From Durusdinium trenchii (Eukaryota; Sar; Dinophyceae; Suessiales; Symbiodiniaceae), in NCBI GenBank assembly GCA_963970005.1, contig CAXAMN010005336.1, forward strand, positions 237,493-301,492: DNA of 64,000 nt. The letters are read 5' to 3'. The translations under genes and the position numbers were made by a program. Every line of letters starts with the position of its first letter. Position 1 is the first letter of the stretch. The notes under the pieces were generated by a model. It did not search any database, was not told the DNA's origin, and worked only from the letters and a program-made list of their open reading frames with translations. This document shows, in pieces, positions 22,078 through 33,759 of the stretch.

Positions 22078-22257
22078 CAATGGCCTCCAACCTTCTAGCA
22101 ATGGCCCCCAACCTAAGACCACTAGCAATGGCCTCCGACCTTCTAGCAATCGCCTCCAACCTAAGAGCGGTGGCCTCCAACCTACTAGCAATGGCCTCCA
22201 ACCTTCTAGCAATGGCCTCCAACCTAAGAGCGAGGGCCTCCAACCTACTAGCAATGG
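22078..22257. repeat. 21-bp minisatellite inside the element 1 linker
   Basis: About eight units of CAATGGCCTCCAACCTTCTA plus G, alternating with CAATGGCCTCCAACCTAAGA-type variants. On the element's strand it encodes a 7-residue repeat, E-A-I-A-R-R-L or E-A-I-A-S-R-L. It sits between integrase and RT, where length change is tolerated. Confidence 0.85.
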
Positions 22258-22391
22258 CTTTTGCTTGCATGAGGGGGCCCCCCCTGGCACAGGTGGCGGG
22301 GTGGGGGCTGAGTGACGAAGTCTGAAGGTGAACCGGAAAAAGAACAACTCAGGATGACGAAGTCCCGGAAATAGGGTAGCACCACAAACCA

Positions 22392-24387
22392 CTAGCCAGG
22401 ACGGCTGGCACGAGCCAACAAGTTGCCTTTTTCAAGGCGCTTTTGCAAGATATTCCTTCTCTTTGTGGCGTTGGCAGGCCAGTATATGGACCAATCTTGA
22501 CCTGTTCTTCTAACGCGCTTGCTGAGCACTACCTGCACACCATCTGTAAACACATAGGCGTCTTGCCTTTCAACTTTTCCCAAGAACAGGCATCTGGCTT
22601 CTCTGTTGTTGAGACTTCTGATGTAACTATGAACTCATTCACTCAGCTAGAAGTCCTTTGTAGCTCTTGCCATAGACTAGCTCACATGGAGTTGCCCCTT
22701 TGATTGGTTGAAATCTATTCAACACCCACTGGCATGTCTTGCTTCCCAAGTCCAAAGTGCATGATCTGATCCTACCTTGATGCCAAGGCTTGACTGCACA
22801 CCTTCAATGAAACTTCCTGCAAGCTTTCTCACCCTGTCAACTGTGTTCTCTGGCAGAAGTGAATGGTCTCCAAGCTTTGAGTAACCAGTCTTGTAGTGAG
22901 TCCTACGCTGTGGCGAGCATCTGGAGGATTTGTCTTGTTGCTGGTTCGTTGTCACTCCTGTAGGTGATTGCTGAATATCCCAACGATTGATTGAATTTCA
23001 TCAACTCTTGCACAATGAGACGAAATTTGCTCTTGCTTCCTAATGGCGCAACATGAATGTATCCAGTCTGGCTATCAATTGCAACTAGCCAACAGCCAAC
23101 ATGCTGATCTTGCTGATTTTGTTTCTGAATCTCTTGCACTTGCGAAGCAAAAGTCAAAGCTTACCTCGGGAATACTTCCTCTCTTCACCCCATCTGTTCT
23201 CTCATGGCGGTCTGGGCGCGCTCGATGCTCAACGCGCTCCTTACACCAATTGGCATATGGCATGTGCGTCAGCCTGTGCCTCGCTTGAGTGGCTTCATCT
23301 GGCATCTTTGCCACACTTTGTCCTAGTGCTTCTCTTGTCTCTTGGGCCTTTGCTTCACTCACCAAGCTTTTGGCATTCAAGCGTTCCATTCTCTTGTTGT
23401 GATTCAGGATCTTGGTGTAGACCTTCACCTTAGAGCCACTGCATGATATACCGAGAATGAATGCGCTGCCCTCCGAGTTGCTGAAGTAGAATCTTGAATC
23501 AACTCTACTCCATTCACCAAGGCTTTGTCTACGTCCATTGGGCTTAATTGCAACTCTTGTCTAAGTCTTCTTCTCTCTTATCCTCATCAAGTTCCTCCTT
23601 TTTCATCATGCTTTCACAATATTCAGGCCTTAGCCATCTACCTCCTCTTTTCACCAAAGTGGTTCTCGTCAACTCTGGTGAAACTTCCACTTCTGGAATG
23701 AGTGTGGGATCAACAAATCTTGAAATCAATCAGCTTCCAACAAGTAGGCCATGCTCATTGAACTTCCATCCTGCTGCCTCCAAGCGGCTTTCATCCTCAT
23801 CTCGAATGACTCTTATGCGGCCTTTTACTGTCAAAGAGCGATTTCGCAAGTTGAGTGGCACCTTCAAGTCACCATTCTCGAACATTTGCTCTCGACCATT
23901 GATTCCCCAACCATGCTCCATCAGCATTCCATAACAAAGTATGGGCTAATTCACTTTTGAACTGAAGCTGACATTCTCTTGGTGTCCAAAAAACATCATG
24001 CAAAGAGATTTCTACACTTTTCGCGCTTCTCCATAATCTGCCATGTCCAAACAAACTAAACTACATCGAATCAGCTCCACTGTCAATAATCACACCCTCA
24101 CCCTCTTCCCCAAGTCTCCTCACCTTGGGTTCATCATATGAGATGTCGATCACCCTGCAATCTTCCATCTCTGGCTCATCATCATCATCATCGTCATCAT
24201 CATCACCATCTCCAGTGTAGAGGTGAACCACTTGAATTCCATGACCTTCTGACTCGTCATGCCTTTCTCGCAAGTCAGAGATTATTGGCTCACTGCTCTC
24301 AATCCTTCTTACCACTGGTTTGGTCCCTGCTGAGCTTCTCTGCTGGCTAACATTGGCTTGTTCTTGACCAACTGTGTGAGTAGTCAC
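22392..24387 (-). pseudogene. Element 1 protease and integrase
   Basis: The aspartic protease motif I-I-D-S-G-A-D-S lies at about 24085-24067, after an Asp run encoded by a CAT repeat (24178-24200). The integrase N-terminal zinc region (about 23230-23180) reads H-R-L-T-H-M-P-Y-A-N-W-C-K-E-R-V, where Arg replaces the second Cys of the expected pair. The catalytic core follows, with D in A-I-D-S-Q-T-G-Y (about 23076) and D in Y-R-S-D-N-E-P-A (about 22956). A possible Glu lies in L-P-E-N-T-V-D-R-V-R (about 22845), reached after a frame change. The C-terminal part ends near 22392 with W-S-I-Y-W-P-A-N. Confidence 0.68.
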
Positions 24388-24447
24388 TGATGCTCCTCCT
24401 GAAGGTGAATGGGCTGGATCACTTGCAACCTGTCGAATATTGATTCT

Positions 24448-25321
24448 CTAACAGTCTCGGGCAAGACGTCCTGGCTTTCCACAAGTGTAACACGTTGCCG
24501 CGCCTTTGCCTTTCTGGTCTTTGCCTTTACCTTTGCCCTTGCGACCACCTTCCTTTCCTTTCTGATCTCCTTTTCCTTTCTTTCCTTTGCCTTTGGCATC
24601 CTTACCCGTGCCCTTTTGATTGTCAGTCTTCCCTTTCTTATCCTTTCCTTTGGCATCTTGAACTCGATCAACATCCATGGGCCAGGGCACGGGTCATTGG
24701 TAATCTGTACTGCTACTTGCAACCATTGAAGTAGCTCACTTCTGCTGAGAACAATCCCACTGCAACACTTGTTCCCTCAAAGTTGGGTCTTGAGTATTAA
24801 AGATTGTCGCCAATGGTCAAACTCAAGTATGATTTGAGCTGCCATCTCAAAAGAATAGCAGATTTCAACTCTTCTTGAATTGCAGTCCATGCCTTCATCG
24901 TCTCATCAAATACGTCTTCAAGCTTCAGGAGTTGGGGTAGCAGTGCACTGTTCATCGAAAATCCATTAGGGTCCTCCACAGATTGTGGTGCTCTTCCCCT
25001 CATCAAACATCTCCAGCTGCCAAGTCCATGTCAAATTTCTCATTGGGCTTGTCACGAATATCTTTGAAAGTCCTTCGTGTAAGCCTCATCAACTGAGCAT
25101 AGATACTTCTAAAATACCCATGACCACTCTCTGAACGCTTTGATCTCTTCCTCTTGCGACTTGCAGTCAAAGAGAGAGGGCTTTGTCATCAACTTTGACC
25201 AATCAGTTGTTGATGACTTCTTGTCTTCGACTGCTTTCTTCACTGCCTGCGCCGCTGATGCTGTTGCTTGCGTACTCTGCGCTATAGCTGTTAGGACTTT
25301 GCTGATCTCCTCCATCTCCAC
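24448..25321 (-). pseudogene. Element 1 gag with a damaged zinc knuckle
   Basis: It begins at the ATG at 25321 with a short helical N-terminus (E-E-I-S-K-V-L-T-A-I-A-Q) and breaks after 70 residues. Further gag pieces follow in other frames (25006-24797: L-L-P-Q-L-L-K-L-E-D-V-F-D-E-T). The C-terminus is a Lys/Gly-rich basic tract (24660-24500) leading to C-Y-T-C-G-K-P-G-R-L-A-R-D-C. This is the retroviral CCHC knuckle pattern C-x2-C-x4-H-x4-C with Arg in place of His, so zinc binding would be lost. Confidence 0.65.
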
Positions 25322-25500
25322 TGCACACTAATGTCTTTCTGACACAATGTATGGGGTACAGAGTGCAGCTCACAACAATTTATCACCAGTTCAGCTATTT
25401 GGGCTCCAAAGGCCCCAAATCTATGGCTCGAAACCGCACCCGGGATCCCAGTGACCTAGGGCTTTTCTTTCTGGAGCTCAAAGGGGGTTGCCCTTATCCC

Positions 25501-25513
25501 TGCTCCGCTACCC
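25501..25513 (-). promoter_or_regulatory. Primer-binding-site-like sequence of element 1
   Basis: On the minus strand this reads GGGTAGCGGAGCA. It shares the 13-mer GGTAGCGGAGCAG with the start of element 2 (near 52207) and stands about 180 bases before the gag ATG at 25321, where a minus-strand primer-binding site belongs. Confidence 0.5.
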
Positions 25514-26067
25514 TGATAACTTTTTCCATAATCCAAAGAGGGTTGCACAGTGGTCTCATGCACAGTCAGTGATGCTATTAATGCTATTCTAGACTCTGTG
25601 ATCTACAGTGAAGCTTATTCACCACAAAAAAAGGATTCACCCCTGGCCGTGCTGCCATCATTGTTTTCCAATATCTGCAGCATGGAAGGTGTACGTGACT
25701 GGAAATAGCAATTCCAACGCAGCGCGTCATCTAGACCTCTGGCAGTTGCCAACTTTTGTATTGGGTTTCAATACTGCCGTGTGGGGCTATGTTACGGTCG
25801 GGTTGCTCCTTCCTCCTCCTTAGTTTTACCTTCGGATTGGTCACAGTATGCTACGTTGGAACGGCCCTTCCCTCCTTTAAATTTTCACATGGGGTGGCAC
25901 ACAAAGTTGCGCTACGTTGGGATGGTTCCTTCCTTCTCTAAGTTTCAGCCCCGGGTTGGTCGGACTTGCTTTTTCCTCCCCGACTTTTTGATCTTTTTGC
26001 CCTGGTGGTTCACAAAAGGCTTGCTAAAATTTTGCCCTCGGGTGCAGAAAGCCACACCAGGGTTGGT

Positions 26068-26396
26068 TCATGTCTCCATTTGCCTGTCGAAGCATCGAAG
26101 CCCGACCTGAAGTCTCGGAGAACCTGACACCTTGAAGATCTGTGCCTTGGTTCCGGTCTTCAGGGCCAGTGTTTCAACATAATGCCCGGCAGTCCGTTCA
26201 AACCTGTTCATCAAAGAAACCGCCAAGGCGCAGAAATCTCTTCGCGTGCTTTCGTTTCTCAGATTGCCTGTGGAGGAGCCTGAATCCTTGAACGACCTCA
26301 CACCTTGAAGATCTGCATTTGGTCCAGTCTTCATGGCAAACACAGCATCCTTGGGAGCGTGCGCGGGCGCAGCGATTATGGTGAAGGCTTCCTAGT
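26068..26396 (-). other. Candidate exon, unknown protein
   Basis: After a stop near 26396 the minus frame reads A-F-T-I-I-A-A-P-A-H-A-P-K-D-A-V and then two related blocks: F-A-M-K-T-G-P-N-A-D-L-Q-G-V and L-A-L-K-T-G-T-K-A-Q-I-F-K-V. The related blocks reflect the DNA duplication noted around 26127 and 26298. Composition is protein-like, but no family and no clear splice sites were recognised. Confidence 0.25.
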
Positions 26397-28219
26397 CTTC
26401 CAACATGCACGTGTTCACGCGAGCCGTTGTCCAAGTGTACAATGGAGGCCCTTCCTCGTGTACAAGCGAGCGCTATGCCCATGACATGACTACTGCCGAC
26501 TGCTGTATCAACAAGCTCTCTACAAAGGCTGAAGGAGGCAACTTAGAAAGGTTGAGACCGGGGATGTAGGTGCGCCATGTATTTGACTCCACGTACTTAG
26601 GAGTCTTGGGGCAAGGGATGCTTTCCTGCGGTCCAACAGTTTAGTATTTCAACATGACGCGTTGGGATTCAATCCAGGCACGTCAGCTCAGCGGAGCGAT
26701 TCACAATAAACGATAAACGGCGTTGGTTTTTTGTTAAGACGTTGTGTGGAAGAGGTCTGAACTAAGAGATCCTAGACCTCCTAAGCCCACTATGTGATGC
26801 CTAGGGCCCAAGATCTCCATGTCCCAAAAGTTTGTCTCAGTACCCGCGCATGTGTGTATACACATATTTTAACTACCCTTTCTTTGCGAACTTCTTTGTT
26901 CGTTTTGGGTGATGTCCGCAGGCCTTGGCTTTGAAGCACCCCCCTCGTCCATTTACAAGTGAAAGGTGAAAGGGCTGCAGCTAACTGCTGGTCTTTCCAT
27001 TCCACGTATCACCCTGGCCTGCTGCAGAAAACAACCACAAAACAGATGGCAGTGAGCCAAACACCGCACTTCGCATCATCTGCACAAGCTGTGGAATAGA
27101 ATAGAACGCGCGGCTCTGCAATTGCTGTAGGCCCTCGGTCACTTTTTAATGCCGCATGGTTAGGCGAGCAGCTTGTATAGAAATTGCTATAACACACACA
27201 CAACTGATATTAGGAGCCACCTCACATACAAATACACAACCCCGAGGGTCTACTGTGTCGTGCGGAGGTGCACACCATGGTCGGCTAGCGCCTTGACCAT
27301 TAACAGAGTGGCACGTTGGTGGGGAATCGATCAGGCATGGACGTTTTTGGAGCAGGTAGGAATGGTGCAAATAATGCAATGGATTGCAATGGCAATTTTC
27401 AGAGGATGCTTCATGCATTCCAATCCGAAACATGCTTGCCATCTCCGCACAAGATTGCACAGGCACTTCTTTTATGCGGCATGGTTAGGCCATCAGCTTG
27501 TTTGTAAAAAATTGTTTGGGTTCCAAAATATGGGAGAAACACGACCCCCAACACTGTTCGGAACGGCTTTCTCCCAAAGCTGCGATGTCGGCTATTGCTT
27601 GGAGATTTGGCTGGCGCTGCCAACGCTCTGAGGAAAGTGAAGCCTTTGGAGCCCGGCTCAGCTGAGCGTCTCACTGATGTTCGGCAAAGAAGCACACCAT
27701 TTATACCACGTTCATGCATTCAAGACTGCAAAAACTAACATGCAAAAACTAAGCCTGTCAAGAGGACTATTCGAGGCAGGACGGACAAGGCTGAGCTTGG
27801 CTGTCCAGATCCAAATGAATGAATCCACATTTTCCTAGAGAATACTTCCGAAACATGTCTGCCTGAGTGGTGAATAGCCCGCTTGGATCTAGGCCTCTCT
27901 GGCAAGTTGTCATGATCTGCGATGATGGAATACTTCCCACCGATGGGTCATCATTTGCAGTCGCTTTTGCAACCCGAGCTAAACTACTAAATCAGTGGGG
28001 TATCCAAGTTGCATTGCGCTGTGGTCTTTGGTTTCTTGAGAGCCGTCTTGGTCCATGTGTTCCTCACAGCCCTTCTGTTCATCTACGCGCTGTGATGGAG
28101 CCATTTTACAGTGGTGCTTGGTGGTCATCAATAGTGCTCCATTGTCGGCATGTAGTGGTTGATCTTGATGTCTCACCATTCGTGTGACGGGCGGTGACAA
28201 GTGTTCTTTCTCCTTGCAG

Positions 28220-28376
28220 CTGGACCAGGGGAATGGAATGAGCTCTTTGTGCTGTATGACCGTGCTGCGCCTCCAGCAAGCTTCAAAGTACACGGGCCGC
28301 TTGCGCCAGTTCAACCCAACAAAGTCCAAAACACTACGAATTGTGGTCCGTTGTACGGGCAATAACTTGAAGTCTT
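28220..28376 (+). other. Candidate 3' exon, unknown protein
   Basis: A classic acceptor (TTCTTTCTCCTTGCAG, ending at 28219) is followed by a frame reading G-P-G-E-W-N-E-L-F-V-L-Y-D-R-A-A and ending in TAA. Composition is convincing, but the rest of the gene was not found and chance remains possible. Confidence 0.25.
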
Positions 28377-28978
28377 AAGTTCCTTGACAGGCCCATTCCA
28401 GAAAAACGAGCGTTCAGCAACAATGTGCTGGTGTCTCTTTGCAGTCAGGTCGCCCCTCTTCGGCGGCGCTCACCCTCTGGCCGAGCCTGCACACCCTACG
28501 AAGCCAACAATATACAGTGTATATATATATATGTACCCACCTCTACAAACCAGAGTCGTCCTGCACATTGTAGCACATTATTGGGAAAAGCCTAGTTGCG
28601 CTTGCAAACGCATCCTTCAATTGCTGGAATGAACCAGCACTAGCAAGCATTGTGTTTACCTTTTAGTTGGCAACAGTTTTTAGGGACAGTAGTGGCGCAG
28701 TACCATCAGCAGCACTCGGACAAATTGGCTGCGGAGGTTCTATTTTGAACAAAATCGTTGCGCATAGGTTGTGCATAACCGCCCAAAATACATTCGTCGC
28801 ATCCTCGCACTAGTGAAAAGACCAGGGTCGTGTAAAGTAATGTATGTTTATGTACTGTAAAGAATACGCATTGGATTTCCTGGTTCAAAACCACAGGGTT
28901 CGCCTCACCTTCTAGTGTGTTCCAGAAGGGGCCTGGGACTACCTGAATGGGACAAGGTACTCCTCGATCATCCTAGGG

Positions 28979-29790
28979 CTAATGGCAAAAGGCTTGAAAG
29001 ATGATATTGTCAAGCCGTCCCATAAACACTTGGCAGCGGTCAAACTTGTCCAACCGGTTGAAAGTCACGTTTGTCTGTGTGGAGTTCGCATAAAATGCTT
29101 TTCTCCAACTGGCTGAACTGCTGAGATAGCAAGTTGTGTGGATTGCCCTGTTAACTTCGGTCTGCATGGTTGTCCACACCACAACACCCGCGGGGATGGA
29201 AACACTTTGAGCAAAAGAGCCACATGAGCCGCAACCATTTCGGTGGAGCACCTCCTGTCTTCCCTTCACCTCCTTCGAGTTTTTCGATTCCTCTTCGCTA
29301 TTGTCTTCCTCCTTCAGAACCTCTTTCGAATCCTCTTCCATGTCTTCATCCTCTTCTCCAGTCTTCTGCCCTTCTTGCATCTTGTCATCAGCTTCGCCGT
29401 CGTCCATCCTTCGAACGTCTTCCTCCTGATTGTGAGCTCCAGGTTTCTGTCTCCTCTCATCCTCTTGTCGCTTTTGTTCGGCTTCCTTCAACTCCTGGAA
29501 AGTGCATTTACGCAACCGGTGATAACACACTATCCAACAATACGATGATCCTGTTGCTCCTGTGCCATTGCTTTCTCCGTGTCTTGTTGCTTCTCTTGCG
29601 GTTTCCTTTCAGCCTCCTTCTCCTCTTCTCGCTTGCGTTCCTTTCGGCGGCAAGTAAAAACAAACCCATTGACTGCATGGAGAAGGGACGTCCTCCTCTC
29701 TCTTTGCCAATTCTGCTTCCTCACGCTGCCGCGCCTGGAACAAAGCATCATGTGACTTTCGACCCTTTGAAACCAAATGCGGAATACATG
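28979..29790 (-). CDS. Candidate gene: charged coiled-coil protein with two short introns
   Basis: Three minus-strand exon-like blocks join in frame. Exon A (about 29770-29693) reads R-K-S-H-D-A-L-F-Q-A-R-Q-R-E-E-A-E-L-A-K. Exon B (29640-29551) reads E-R-K-R-E-E-E-K-E-A-E-R-K-P-Q-E. Exon C (29494 to the stop at 28979) begins E-L-K-E-A-E-Q-K-R-Q-E-D-E-R-R-Q and carries a long acidic run (about 29400-29260). Removing 29641-29692 (52 bases) and 29495-29550 (56 bases) restores one frame. Both introns begin GA, end AG, and have AGGA at both boundaries. The protein is Glu/Lys/Gln-rich and probably a long helix or coiled coil. The last third of exon C is less protein-like and may contain another intron. 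No 5' exon or start codon was assigned, and no enzymatic domain is visible. Confidence 0.45.
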
Positions 29791-29849
29791 TTTTACATGT
29801 AAGGAAGAGAAACTGTAGCCTGTAGCCCTGCAACTGTTCCGCAAAAGTA

Positions 29850-32735
29850 AATAAACTGAAACACAGTGTGCCTACTCATACATCTAAAGTGGTTTTCTTG
29901 GCGTGATGACCATCATACTCGATCTGTTCGATGTACTTAGACTTACTTTGTCAGTCCCTCTTGGCCTCAAGTATAGTACTAACATCTACTAACTATAGAC
30001 TTGTTTCAACGGTATGTCCAGTGAGGCCAACGACAGAAGATGTCAATGCCTTCTTGACCAAGTTGGCCGCTTCATCCGCTTGACAGAGCTTATTTCACCA
30101 CAAAGGTGGAGATTCAAGTGTTTCACATTCATCAGTGTTGTTGATAGACACATCAAGTGAACTCTTCTTATGGAGCGTTCCTTTGCAAAATCAAATGCGT
30201 TGCGCTCTTCAGCGTGGTTGACGGACAAAGCACGGGTACATCACTGTATTGTCCAATACTTTTGGTATATGACTGCATGGTTGAAGAAGGGGCTAGCCCA
30301 AGGGACATTGGGTTGCCCTGCATCCAAAATTATCCTAGATTAAGGAAACCTGAACCAAGGAATCAGGGGGGAGGGTTTGGGGGGGCAGATCCAAGTCCTC
30401 CCTTTGTCTTACCTTCTCTGTCAAGGATTTAAAAGAGGTGACTCTGGGGAGTCTAGTGTCACAGGAGGTCTGGGGTCATGCCCCAAAGACAAAAGGGCAC
30501 GCGCTGCAAATTAGCAAACAGTTTTCTTTTTGTACGCAGACTCGTCAGGCCTTTCATCCCAACGTGGTAATATAGATTCAATATACTGGGCGTTTGCCGT
30601 ACCGATTGCGCGGGCAGTAGATCTGACGGGAGCAACCTACAAGCAGGAAAACCTTGCAGCTGCATGTAGCTAGCAGCACTTAGTGTGGACTCAAGCAGGG
30701 CAATGTCGTGCACACACTTCAAAAGGAAGGGTCTAAGCGCCAACTGTGAGTGAAGGGGCCATCAGTCTTTCTTGGCGATCAAAACGAAGGAAGCTGCAGC
30801 ATGGCATCGCGCCAATCTACATTATACAGTTCCAAACAGTCTTTGTCATCGTGCTTGATTCATGTCGAAAGGAGTTCGTTGTTCGTTTGGGCATGCACGA
30901 TGTCAGTCCGCACCCAAGAGCCTGTCTTGCTTGGCGTTTTCTGCGCTGCTTGGACTGCTCCACAGGCTGCATGTCATCATCGTCATCCTTGGGAACAACA
31001 CTAAAACAACATGCAAAATTCCACGGAAAAAACCCGGGCCTCATCTTCCGGCTCTTGCAGCACCTGCGCATTTGCGCCAAACCCGCCGTATTAATTAATC
31101 TGTTCCCATTGTCTGTGCACCCATTATTTGCATTTATCGCAGTGTGACGTCATGCATTTTGATCTGTCCTGCGGTCCTGCGCACAAAATGCAGCCAGGAG
31201 AAAGACTGAACGAACGCTCGCACGCACCCGCACGACTGCAGAAAAACACCTGCCACCCGGGAAGGAAAAAAACAAAACATTTCAACGAACAAGGTCAGCA
31301 AAGTGATTTTTGGGAAATGACGTGAAGCATTTGTGGAGTGAGACGAGTGGCTTGAGTTGAAAACTAAACGAAAAGTTGCCTATCTTGGACAAAACGGGTT
31401 CGATATTCCGATATTGATTCATGTTGTTTATGATTTGTACCGCACTTAGTTCAAAAATTAAACATAAAATAACGACAAATGGTCAACAAATATGCCTGCT
31501 TCATCCCCACAACTGCTGTAAGAGTGGCCCTAGGTACTACAAAACCGGGGTCTAGACTGATATCCTTCTGCCCTCTTGTGCGCACTTGAGTTGAAATCCC
31601 AGACCCCCAGCCCCTGTCCTTGTTTAGAGCATAGGAAAAGTGACAACGCGAAACTTCAAAAGGCCCACAACGCTACCAGATTTTGGGGTCTACAATGGTA
31701 GGCTGATGATTCTAGGCCTTTGGGCACTGGGTACATAAGCACCCACCATTCCAGACCCTCACTACTTGGGGTACTCTGTTTCTCTGTCTGTCCGTATGCT
31801 GTGGATGGATGGATGGATGGATGGATGGGTGGATGGATGGATGGATAGATGGATGCTTTGTTTGTCGGACGCCGGGAGGGAGTCTTCTCGTTGCGCAACC
31901 CACTTCTTCTCAGTGGATTCCGGAAGCTGAGAATGAGGCCTCTTAGGCCAGTTCCAAAAATGAGGCATCTACGCCGTCAGCATCTGCAACAATCTCTCAA
32001 GTTGCAATGTTGGGCGCGGGCCCATCTTCGACCTCAGAAGGGAGATCACAGTGGCATCCGTGAACACATGAGGGAAGAGTGGTGTGATGTACCAGAGCGG
32101 TCTCCTGTGTGAGACCTGGTAGGCCATGCCTCTGAGTGTAGTGTGTCAACATGGAGGTTGGTGCAATGTGCTCTGCACAAATGAGAGGAGGTCACAGAAT
32201 TCCGATAGAAGGAGTCCTTGCCAGTCATGGCGCACAAAGAGGCGCAGGAGACCAGGAAAGCATCGAGGTAGTAGAGCATGTACCCGAAGAGGCAGCTGAG
32301 CTGGTGTGGTTGGGCACTGGCATATAGTGATAGTAGATCATGCTCAAGCGCGGCCAAAAAACACATTGATGACCTCGTCGAGCAGCAGGCGCAGGGTCGC
32401 TAAGGCATAGGCCAATCCAGCTATGACTGAGCATGGTGGCCATGTCAGCGGAAAGGAGCCATAGATGCCCATGTGCACACTGAAGGTGTTTGAACAGCTC
32501 GAGTCTGGTTGCGCTGAAAGAGCCAATCTGACAAGATAGGCTGAGCAGTGCGCGATGTGAGGGATCATGTAGTAGTTCACAAATGCTGCCTTGGTTGAGA
32601 GCACTGACGAACAAAGCATTGTCCTGATTGTCGCGAGGAAATTCAGGTAGAGGCTGGAGTCAATGGTGTCCTGGGCGCATGAGATCTCAGTCCTGCCGCT
32701 GCCCTCGCCTCCATGAAAGTTCGAACCCAGCAAAC
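29850..32735. other. Gene-poor stretch
   Basis: No supported gene. G-rich runs lie near 30365-30385 and a GGAT microsatellite at 31801-31855. A minus-strand block near 31000-30850 has a short acidic then basic run (V-P-K-D-D-D-D-D-M, K-Q-R-R-K-R-Q-A-R-Q) that might be an exon but has no other support. Confidence 0.45.
31801..31855. repeat. GGAT microsatellite
   Basis: About 13 tandem GGAT units with rare substitutions. Confidence 0.95.
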
Positions 32736-32739
32736 TCCA

Positions 32740-33754
32740 GTGACTCCAATGGCTGGGATCACTATGGGAAGGATCCAATGGTTTGGTCTTTAGGTTCGCT
32801 TTCTTTGCTGCCTTGTGAGTGGAAGTCCTCAGTTCGAGGTACCCTCTGTCATCTGTGAAGTCCAATGACGTCCTCAATTGCATTGAGATCGAGGCTCTGC
32901 ACCGTCCGTAAACCATGGCCAGAACAGTCCCTGCCGCTAACCTGTCAGCGGGCCGGCCGGGCTCCAAGAGCGTTTTCCAGCTAGCATGACCTCCGATGCA
33001 CCTTTCACCCGCCCACTGTCGCAGGCGCTCAGCGCACCGTCAAGACCGAGGGTGTAATGACAAAAATCTCAACGCCCCACGAAGCGACGAGGCTCTTGGT
33101 GTGGAGTTCCCTCATCTCTTCAGCTGAAGGAAATAATACGCAACCTCCAGCACAGATTTTACACACAGGAAGAAGGTTTGCTCTCTTGTTCAAGTTGCTG
33201 CGGACTTCATGTCGAAAATAATGCCTAGATTTTCCTGTAAACTGCTCTCGAAGCCAAGAAAAGTTGACTCTGCCTGCACAGCACGACCAGTGTCAAACGC
33301 CGCAGGATTCATCGAGATCAGATCAGAAAAATTGTTCACTGCGAGACGCTTCAATGAATTGGACATCAGCGAGTTTCTTCACGCATTTGAGGGATGCCGT
33401 GTCCTGCCCAGACAGGTCATGGACTGGCTGCGGATGAAACTGGACCTCTGGCATTGATGGTAGAGTCGAATTCTTGCCAAACAGAAACTTCGTGAGACCC
33501 CGTTCCCACGGCTGCTTCGTTTCAAACGACGTTGGCTTTGTGTCCACTGAAGCCGAATTCACGACAGCGTCAAACTGCTGACCTATCAGCGGACACGAAA
33601 TTGGACCAATCCAGGGTTCAAAGGAAGTTCCAGGGGAGCTCGGAAGAAAAGAGGGCACACCTGATTCAACAGTGTCTCCAGCACAACTTGGCGAGCACCC
33701 CTCAATGCCCAATGCTCCTCCATGGTCAACTTCAATGACCGCATCTCCATCCAT
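32740..33754 (-). pseudogene. Fragment of a second tyrosine-recombinase-like protein
   Basis: A minus-strand piece at 33754-33323 (P-W-E-R-G-L-T-K-F-L-F-G-K-N, then V-Q-F-I-E-A-S-R-S-E-Q-F-F) and another at 32967-32740 (D-R-L-A-A-G-T-V-L-A-M-V-Y-G-R-C, then D-D-R-G-Y-L-E-L-R-T-S-T-H-K-A) recall a dinoflagellate recombinase-like family. In that family a G-R-C-R-A-S block carries the first catalytic Arg and is followed by T-x-H-K. The HxxR/H/Y half is missing and the two pieces are not in one frame, so this is a relic. It belongs to a different subfamily from the recombinase at 458-2356. The assignment rests on remembered family patterns. Confidence 0.4.
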
Positions 33755-33759
33755 GGCTC

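Larger units (their letters stand above)
19540..25520 (-). mobile_element. Decayed Ty1/copia-type LTR retrotransposon (element 1)
   Basis: Reading from 25520 downwards, the order is primer-binding-site-like sequence, gag with zinc knuckle, protease, integrase, acidic linker, reverse transcriptase, RNase H, then a membrane segment. The INT-before-RT order identifies the Ty1/copia superfamily. Many frame changes and stops are present. No flanking LTR pair was found: the sequence beyond the primer-binding site (above 25520) is not repeated beyond 19540, where another decayed retroelement begins. The 3' end is therefore probably lost or replaced. Confidence 0.8.
25523..28975. other. Gene-poor stretch with local duplications
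   Basis: Related pieces recur near 25790-26050 (GCTACGTTGG...TTCCTTCC). A segment starting near 26127 (ACACCTTGAAGATCTG) recurs near 26298. A TA run lies at about 28515-28533. Apart from the two candidate exons listed separately, no gene was supported. Confidence 0.45.

Noticed and set aside
21835-22392. 185-codon frame rich in Trp, Arg, Pro and Leu over the minisatellite
   Set aside because: Produced by reading the 21-bp repeat in another phase; the repeat is better explained as part of the copia linker.
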